A DNA stretch of 37,282 nt from the NCBI GenBank assembly GCA_013003395.1, contig JABDJC010000068.1, positions 1 through 37,282 on the forward strand. Reading direction: 5' to 3'. The stretch's first letter is position 1. Each line of letters opens with the position of its first letter. The notes beneath the pieces were generated by a model. That model saw only the letters and a list, made by a program, of their open reading frames with translations, did not search any database and was not told the origin of the DNA. The stretch is from Acidimicrobiia bacterium. Lineage in GTDB: Bacteria > Actinomycetota > Acidimicrobiia > Spongiisociales > UBA5794. This document shows positions 32,655 to 37,282 of the stretch, piece after piece. A program made the position numbers and the translations under genes.

Positions 32655-33604
32655 AGCAGTTCCAGATCGCTCGTGGCGAGGTCCCAGGAATCGAGAGTGA
32701 ACACATCGAGCGGCACCTCTCGCAGGGGCCGTGCGACCAACTGCAGGGCAGCCATGCGAGGAACCGACACGAAACCGGCCATGGCGACTCCTTTCCGCTC
32801 AGGGCTTCCGTCTGAGAACCACGTTGCAAGGTAATCGCTCTTCGATGCTTTGCGTGCGGCAACCGCCGCTCGTCTGGGGTTCGGGCCCATGAGCTCGGAA
32901 ACGACGAGTTCCCTCCTGCCCGATCGATGATTGGGGCGGACGAGTGCCGCCGAGTCGTCCGCACGAACAGCGAAGTACCGGGCGGTCGGATGTTGCGTGA
33001 ACCGCCATGACCGGTACTCCGGCGACCGTACGGTCCTCAGCCCCAGAGCTCGACGGTCTGCTCCATCGAGCGCTTCTGCGGCCACCGGGTCTTTCAGGAA
33101 CTCAGCGGGGTCGGGAAGGACGTCAGACGCAACCGACTTGGTTGCCAGCCGATATGTCGGATGGACCAACACACCGATCGGTCCGACCGTGCCCCAACCC
33201 ATCTTGAGGTACCCGGCCCCAGATTTCTCGTTCGGAGTGTTGAAGACCATGTCGACTCCGGCAGCTTCTGCCTCCTCCAGCGCCGCCATCGTCAGCGAAG
33301 AGAAGATCCCGCGCCGCCCGAAGTCTGGGTGCGTCGCCGTGTCGACCGCCCGAACACATCGGAGCACGTCGCCGCCAGGAGTCTGGAGATCCCAACGCAT
33401 GAAAGCTCGAACGCCGGCTACGCGGCCCTCCGACTCAGCCAGCAGAATGATCGATCTGCCGAACGGATTGTGAAAGTGTTTCCAACCGAAGAGGGCCTCC
33501 GTGCGCTTCAGCACCGCCGTCTCGCCGAGTGCGGCTCGGAGCACTTCGAGTACCGCCGGCAGATCGCGATCCTCGAATCGCCGGATGGAGACGCCGTCAG
33601 CCAC
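32651..33604 (-). CDS. GNAT family acetyltransferase of the polysaccharide operon
   Basis: 317 residues from GTG 33604, chosen because family similarity starts at GVSIRRFEDRDLPAVLEVL; the longer open frame lies within the glycosyltransferase gene. The N-terminal domain has the GNAT fold: VRAVDTATHPDFGRRGIFSSL near residues 90-110 with the acetyl-CoA loop (FGRRGIF), and VFNTPNEKSGAGYLKMGW. The C-terminal part (about 180-317) is a second, less conserved domain resembling those of long polysaccharide-linked GNATs. It probably acetylates a sugar or amino-sugar precursor; no substrate can be named. It overlaps the glycosyltransferase gene by 8 bases and the polymerase-like gene by 4. Confidence 0.75.
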   Translation of the reverse strand: MADGVSIRRFEDRDLPAVLEVLRAALGETAVLKRTEALFGWKHFHNPFGRSIILLAESEGRVAGVRAFMRWDLQTPGGDVLRCVRAVDTATHPDFGRRGIFSSLTMAALEEAEAAGVDMVFNTPNEKSGAGYLKMGWGTVGPIGVLVHPTYRLATKSVASDVLPDPAEFLKDPVAAEALDGADRRALGLRTVRSPEYRSWRFTQHPTARYFAVRADDSAALVRPNHRSGRRELVVSELMGPNPRRAAVAARKASKSDYLATWFSDGSPERKGVAMAGFVSVPRMAALQLVARPLREVPLDVFTLDSWDLATSDLELL

Positions 33605-34697
33605 CGAGTGCGAGTTCGTACTGGGCTTCGTTTGCCTTGACCATCGCCTCGAGGGAGAAATCGCGCTCGACCAACTCCCGCGCATTGGCGGCGAGTGAGG
33701 CTGCGAGCGATCGGTCGTCGACCAATCGCGCGATTGCGCCGGCCAAGGCACGAGGATCCTTCGGTTTGACCAGCAGGCCGGTCTTCTCATCGTGGATGAT
33801 GTCTGGCACGCCCCCAACTGCCGTAGCCACGATCGGCTTCTCGAGATTCATGGCCTCGAGCACCGCAACAGGCAGCCCCTCCACATCGGCGGGGTTGACG
33901 AAGCCATCGGCCGCACCGACAAAAGCCAACGCGTCTGGCCTGCGACCCAAGAAGCGCACAATCGGGTCGGCACCGGCGCTGGTGGCTTCCTGACGCACCC
34001 TGTCGAGGTCTCCGTCGACCTTCTCGCCACCAATCGACACGATCTGCAGGTCGGCGCTGCGGTCGGCCAACAGTGCCGCAGCAGCTATGAGGTTCGAGTG
34101 ACCCTTGTGCGGTCGGATGTTGCCCACGTGCACATACAACTGCTGGCCCTCCACGAGGTCCAACTCCGCCCTCGCCGCCGCTGCAGTGTCCGCGTTCACC
34201 GCAACGGCAACTCCGTTCACCACGACGACCGGTGCAGGTCCCGAAAACGACTGGAGCGAGTCAGCAACCGGCTGTGAGACGGCAATCACCCGGCGGTTGC
34301 GCCGGTACGTGAGCCGGTTGGCCGTACGCGTCGGCTCTCTGTATGAGCTGGCAACGTTGTGTTCGGTATACACGAGGGGCACCCGCGAGAATCGCGCCAT
34401 CACCCCGATCATCGGCGAGTGGGCGTGCACCAATGCGGGGTCGAGATCCCGAATGAGACGTCGCAAACCCCGCCACGTTGCCGCAGTCGATCCTTTGGGA
34501 CCGCCGACACAGGTCACGCCGATCCCGAGAGCTTCTATCTCGGAAACCAACTGATCTTTCCACGGCAAGGCGTATGCGACGTGATAGTCGTAGCGATCGC
34601 GATCCCAATACCTGGCGCCTTCGGAGATGAGCTTTTCCGCTCCGCCGATGCCAAGACCCTTGATGGCGACCAGCACCCGAGGCCGGTCGTTTGTCAC
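33597..34697 (-). CDS. GT4 family glycosyltransferase
   Basis: 366 residues from GTG 34697, 3 bases after the preceding stop. The GT-B fold is clear: VLVAIKGLGIGGAEKLI (N-terminal glycine-rich acceptor site), ALVHAHSPMIGVMARF, VYTEHNVASSY, then VHVGNIRPHKGHSNLI opening the donor domain, and DVEGLPVAVLEAMNLEKPIVAT with the EX7E acidic pair. It is a retaining transferase that likely adds a hexose to a growing lipid-linked repeat unit on the inner membrane face. Donor and linkage cannot be deduced. It is second in the leftward operon, between the sugar-nucleotide modifying enzyme and a GNAT protein. Confidence 0.88.
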   Translation of the reverse strand: MTNDRPRVLVAIKGLGIGGAEKLISEGARYWDRDRYDYHVAYALPWKDQLVSEIEALGIGVTCVGGPKGSTAATWRGLRRLIRDLDPALVHAHSPMIGVMARFSRVPLVYTEHNVASSYREPTRTANRLTYRRNRRVIAVSQPVADSLQSFSGPAPVVVVNGVAVAVNADTAAAARAELDLVEGQQLYVHVGNIRPHKGHSNLIAAAALLADRSADLQIVSIGGEKVDGDLDRVRQEATSAGADPIVRFLGRRPDALAFVGAADGFVNPADVEGLPVAVLEAMNLEKPIVATAVGGVPDIIHDEKTGLLVKPKDPRALAGAIARLVDDRSLAASLAANARELVERDFSLEAMVKANEAQYELALGG

Positions 34698-34700
34698 GAC

Positions 34701-35585
34701 TCAGCCCTCGGCTTCTACAGAATCCATCAGCTCGTCGAGTCCCTCGGAGAACGGCTTGTCAGCAGTCCAGCCGAGAACTTCGGTGATGCGATCGGACGAA
34801 ACGGCGGCCGAAGGAACATCTCCCGGTCGGGGGTCGCCGAAGGTGAGCTCCGTGGGGAATCGCGCCGTCACCAGCTCAGCCAGCTCTCGGATCGAGGTCA
34901 TCTTGGGAGCCACCGTATTGAGCGCCATTCCACGAGCGTCAGACTCGAGGGCCAAGCTGAAGGCCCGACACAGATCCGAGGCGTGCGTGAATTGGCGACC
35001 CTGAAGTCCGTCGCCCTGAATGGTGATCGCGTCGCCGCGGCGGGCTCGGTCGATGAAGATGCGGAAAACGGAGTTCGGGCGCAAGCCTGTTCCGTACGCC
35101 GTTCCGAGCCGGAGCGCAATCACTGGAACATCGTGAAGGTGGTCGGCGGCCAGCAAGATCTGCTCGCCACCGAGCTTCGTGATGTTGTAGGGATGGTCCG
35201 GAGCCGTCGGATGCTTCTCGTCGATGGGTTGATACTCGGGCTCGCCGTAGACCTCCCACGTCGAGGCATACACGACCCTGGCACCGCTCTCTTTCGCCGC
35301 CATGGCGATGTTGGCGGAGCCGGTCACGTTGACGGACGCCGCAAGCGGTGGCTGTTCGCCCGCGAGGTAGACGTCGCCGATGGCACCGATGTGGACGATG
35401 GCCTCGCTGCCCTTGGCGGCACTCATCACTGAGTCCAGGTTGACGAGGTCTCCCTGTACCCAACGAACATCGATTGAGTCGTTGAGATTCTGATCGAACG
35501 CGGTGACGTCGTGGCCCTCTGCAATGAGCGAACGAGTCACGTGCTGTCCGAGAAAGCCGGCTGCGCCGGTAATGAGCACACGCAT
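34701..35585 (-). CDS. NAD-dependent sugar epimerase/dehydratase (extended SDR)
   Basis: 294 residues from ATG 35585 (AGGGGG upstream). An extended short-chain dehydrogenase acting on nucleotide sugars: the dinucleotide motif GAAGFLG (about 7-13), DLVNLDSV, VYASTWEVYGE with the catalytic serine/threonine, and YNITK as the YxxxK pair (about 133-137). IALRLGTAYGTGLRPNSV and GDGLQGRQFTHASDLCRA are conserved in UDP-glucose 4-epimerase/dTDP-sugar enzymes. It should supply a modified nucleotide sugar to the glycosyltransferases downstream, with which it forms one operon. The specific reaction (epimerase or dehydratase) is not decided by the motifs. Confidence 0.87.
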   Translation of the reverse strand: MRVLITGAAGFLGQHVTRSLIAEGHDVTAFDQNLNDSIDVRWVQGDLVNLDSVMSAAKGSEAIVHIGAIGDVYLAGEQPPLAASVNVTGSANIAMAAKESGARVVYASTWEVYGEPEYQPIDEKHPTAPDHPYNITKLGGEQILLAADHLHDVPVIALRLGTAYGTGLRPNSVFRIFIDRARRGDAITIQGDGLQGRQFTHASDLCRAFSLALESDARGMALNTVAPKMTSIRELAELVTARFPTELTFGDPRPGDVPSAAVSSDRITEVLGWTADKPFSEGLDELMDSVEAEG

Positions 35586-35811
35586 GGAAAAAGGTCCCCC
35601 TGATCTAGTCATTTTTCGCGGCACCAAACAACCCGAGCTTGATCGCGCGCTGAGTGGTACAAATAGTGCTGAAAGTGGCTGGACATGTCAAGCACTTCCT
35701 CAAATGGAGACTAGCGCCTCTACGACAGATCGCGTAGAGTGAACGATTCAGGGAGTACGCGTGGCCATGGGGGAACCTCGAAGGGCGAGGTTTGGCGGGC
35801 ACGCACAACAC

Positions 35812-35817
35812 AGGGGG
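35812..35817 (+). promoter_or_regulatory. Ribosome binding site of the CapD-like gene
   Basis: AGGGGG lies 9 bases before GTG 35827 and directly against ATG 35818 (no spacing), so it favours the GTG. A second site, AGGGAG at about 35750-35755, would serve GTG 35761, but the codons between 35761 and 35826 (several AGG/AGA/GGG) look non-coding. Confidence 0.5.
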
Positions 35818-35826
35818 ATGCACAGA

Positions 35827-37282
35827 GTGGGATACAACGATTCCTGGCAGGTCAGGCTGGCCAGGTCGCTGTCAAGGGTGCGTGCCGACCTTTCGTTCGC
35901 GTTGGTCGACGCCATCTTGATTGCGGTCACCTATACCGCAGCGCTGGTACTCGCGTTTCTGGACACTTCCACCGATCCCTCTCGTTGGTGGGGGAACTTC
36001 CTCGTGGCGCTGCCGGTCATCGTCGGCATCCACCTGCTGTCGAACCTCGCGTTCGGTGCATACGGACATGTGTGGGAGTTCGCGTCCGTTGCGGAGGCGA
36101 TGCGACTCGTCGCTTCCAACCTGACCTCGGCTGCGGTCCTGCTCAGCGGAGTACTCGTATTGCGCAGTTTCGGCGCAGGAGCAGTGCTCCCCTTCATGAC
36201 CCTCGCACTCGGTGCTGTCCTCACGCTTGGAGGAATGGGCGCCATACGGTTCCGCTCACGGATGTTTTCGTTCCAACGCGACGACGTCGATCCGATCCGG
36301 ACCTTGGTGGTTGGAACCGGCCGTACCGCCGCTGACCTGGCCCGGTACGCCCCGAACCTCGATACGCCGACTCAAGTCGTGGCGTTCGTGTCAGAGGACG
36401 CCGACCACGCCGGCCCGCGACGCCTCGCCGGCGCTCCTGTGGTCGGAACGGTCGACGAGATCGCTCGGTTGCTCGTACCCCTGCGGATCAAGCAGGTCGT
36501 CATCGCCACGAGCCTCGGCAAGGACGCGTTGTCGCAGATCGTCGACGATTGCCTCGACGTCGATGTGCGACTCAGAATTCTCCCGGACATCGACGGCGCA
36601 CTCAGAGAAAACGGAGCGAGGCGCGACATCAGGGACCTCGAAATCGCCGACCTGCTCCCACGAGCAACCGTCTCGACGAATCTCGACCAAGTGGAAAAAC
36701 TTCTCGAGGGCAAACGGGTCCTCGTCACCGGTGCCGGTGGATCGATCGGCAGCGAGGTGGTCGCCCAGGTTCTCAAGTTCAAGCCGGCCGCGGTGATCGC
36801 GCTCGACAACGACGAGACCCATCTCTTCGAGGCCGCCGTCGAATGGCAAGGCACCGACATCAAGGTGACGCCAGTTCTGTGTGACATCCGTGACGCCGGC
36901 CGAGTACTGCGGATCTTTCAGGAACTCCAGCCGCAAGTGATCTTCCATGCCGCAGCGCACAAGCATGTGCCGATCCTTGAAACCGCGCCGGACGAGGCGA
37001 TCAAGACCAACATTCTTGGAACCCGCCATGTCCTCGACGCCGTACGCGCCGTTCAAGCGGAGCGCTTCGTTCTCATTTCCACGGACAAGGCAGTGGAGCC
37101 GTCGAGCGTGATGGGCGCAACGAAGCGGATCGCCGAGATGATGACGCAATCCGCCACGGGCCGCTACAACACCGTGTGTACCGCCGTCCGGTTCGGCAAC
37201 GTCCTCGGCAGTAGAGGCAGCGTCGTTCCGACGTTCATGCGTCAGATCCGAGAGGGCGGACCAGTTACGGTCAGCAACCCCG
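35827..37282 (+). CDS. CapD/PglF-type nucleotide-sugar 4,6-dehydratase, 3' end outside window
   Basis: 485 codons are visible and the frame stays open to the window end. Four N-terminal membrane helices (about 20-135, for example VDAILIAVTYTAALVLAF) precede a CoA-binding-like Rossmann domain (TLVVGTGRTAADLARYA, near 158-174) and the catalytic SDR domain: VLVTGAGGSIGSEVV (about 299-313), FHAAAHKHVPILE, LISTDKAVEPSSVMGATKR. The latter carries the Ser/Thr-Met-Lys arrangement of PglF/WbpM-type UDP-GlcNAc 4,6-dehydratases in place of Tyr-Lys. It should form UDP-4-keto-6-deoxy sugars at the membrane for rare amino sugars. The start is uncertain (35761, 35767, 35818 or 35827). It is divergent from the epimerase gene. 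Confidence 0.9.
   Translation, partial: MGYNDSWQVRLARSLSRVRADLSFALVDAILIAVTYTAALVLAFLDTSTDPSRWWGNFLVALPVIVGIHLLSNLAFGAYGHVWEFASVAEAMRLVASNLTSAAVLLSGVLVLRSFGAGAVLPFMTLALGAVLTLGGMGAIRFRSRMFSFQRDDVDPIRTLVVGTGRTAADLARYAPNLDTPTQVVAFVSEDADHAGPRRLAGAPVVGTVDEIARLLVPLRIKQVVIATSLGKDALSQIVDDCLDVDVRLRILPDIDGALRENGARRDIRDLEIADLLPRATVSTNLDQVEKLLEGKRVLVTGAGGSIGSEVVAQVLKFKPAAVIALDNDETHLFEAAVEWQGTDIKVTPVLCDIRDAGRVLRIFQELQPQVIFHAAAHKHVPILETAPDEAIKTNILGTRHVLDAVRAVQAERFVLISTDKAVEPSSVMGATKRIAEMMTQSATGRYNTVCTAVRFGNVLGSRGSVVPTFMRQIREGGPVTVSNP

Noticed and set aside
34359-35432. Open frame of 357 codons on the + strand over the epimerase and GT4 genes
   Set aside because: It is antisense to two conserved enzymes with full motif sets and has no recognisable content.
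35680-35695. GACATGTC palindrome in the epimerase-CapD intergenic region as an operator
   Set aside because: A single 8-base palindrome is expected by chance in this sequence length; no second copy or promoter alignment supports it.

Overview
The window reads as chromosomal DNA of a GC-rich actinobacterium, most likely a member of the Acidimicrobiia (Ilumatobacter-like); that placement is inferred from content, not measured. Supporting markers are the actinobacterial/archaeal mismatch endonuclease NucS, an Eis-type acetyltransferase, a mycothiol-type DinB-fold protein, an F420-type luciferase-like oxidoreductase, an HMG-CoA reductase and frequent GTG/TTG starts. No rRNA, tRNA, IS element, prophage or CRISPR array was seen, and no gene-free stretch exceeds about 200 bases.

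Positions 1-8300 are mostly housekeeping: two M23 (LytM-type) peptidases in tandem (the first cut by the window edge), a lipoprotein putative glycoside hydrolase whose 3' end overlaps a family 5 uracil-DNA glycosylase, a group 2-type sigma-70 factor, a TGS-domain GTPase, a nucS plus DinB-like pair, a zinc-ribbon/TerB protein and a two-domain VOC protein.

Positions 8400-10450 hold the most unusual locus. Three consecutive genes encode small twin-arginine-signal, cysteine-rich secreted proteins with start-to-start spacing of about 730 bases. The first two units each carry a near-identical promoter with a palindrome placed just upstream of and touching the -10 box, and each ends in a long perfect hairpin. 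The third unit is a diverged copy. I do not recognise the family.

Positions 10460-24260 contain a large membrane protein with an alpha/beta-hydrolase serine motif, a single sufB with a textbook terminator, gltB without gltD, a small Rossmann protein, an Eis-like acetyltransferase, an HMG-CoA reductase with an N-terminal extension, a tandem pair of tiny two-helix membrane proteins, and an F420-type oxidoreductase.

Positions 24270-37282 are a surface-polysaccharide island. A leftward operon (pseudo-receiver LuxR regulator, two PqqD-like proteins, HprK-like kinase) diverges from a rightward operon (nucleotidyltransferase-GT4 fusion, GT4-GNAT fusion, WecA/MraY-like initiating transferase). A second leftward operon (sugar epimerase/dehydratase, GT4, GNAT, polymerase-like membrane protein) converges on it, and a CapD/PglF-type nucleotide-sugar 4,6-dehydratase runs off the right end. 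The HprK + PqqD + nucleotidyltransferase set resembles the incompletely understood HPr-rel-type systems known next to exopolysaccharide loci in other bacteria, here with two PqqD proteins, a dedicated regulator and glycosyltransferase fusions.
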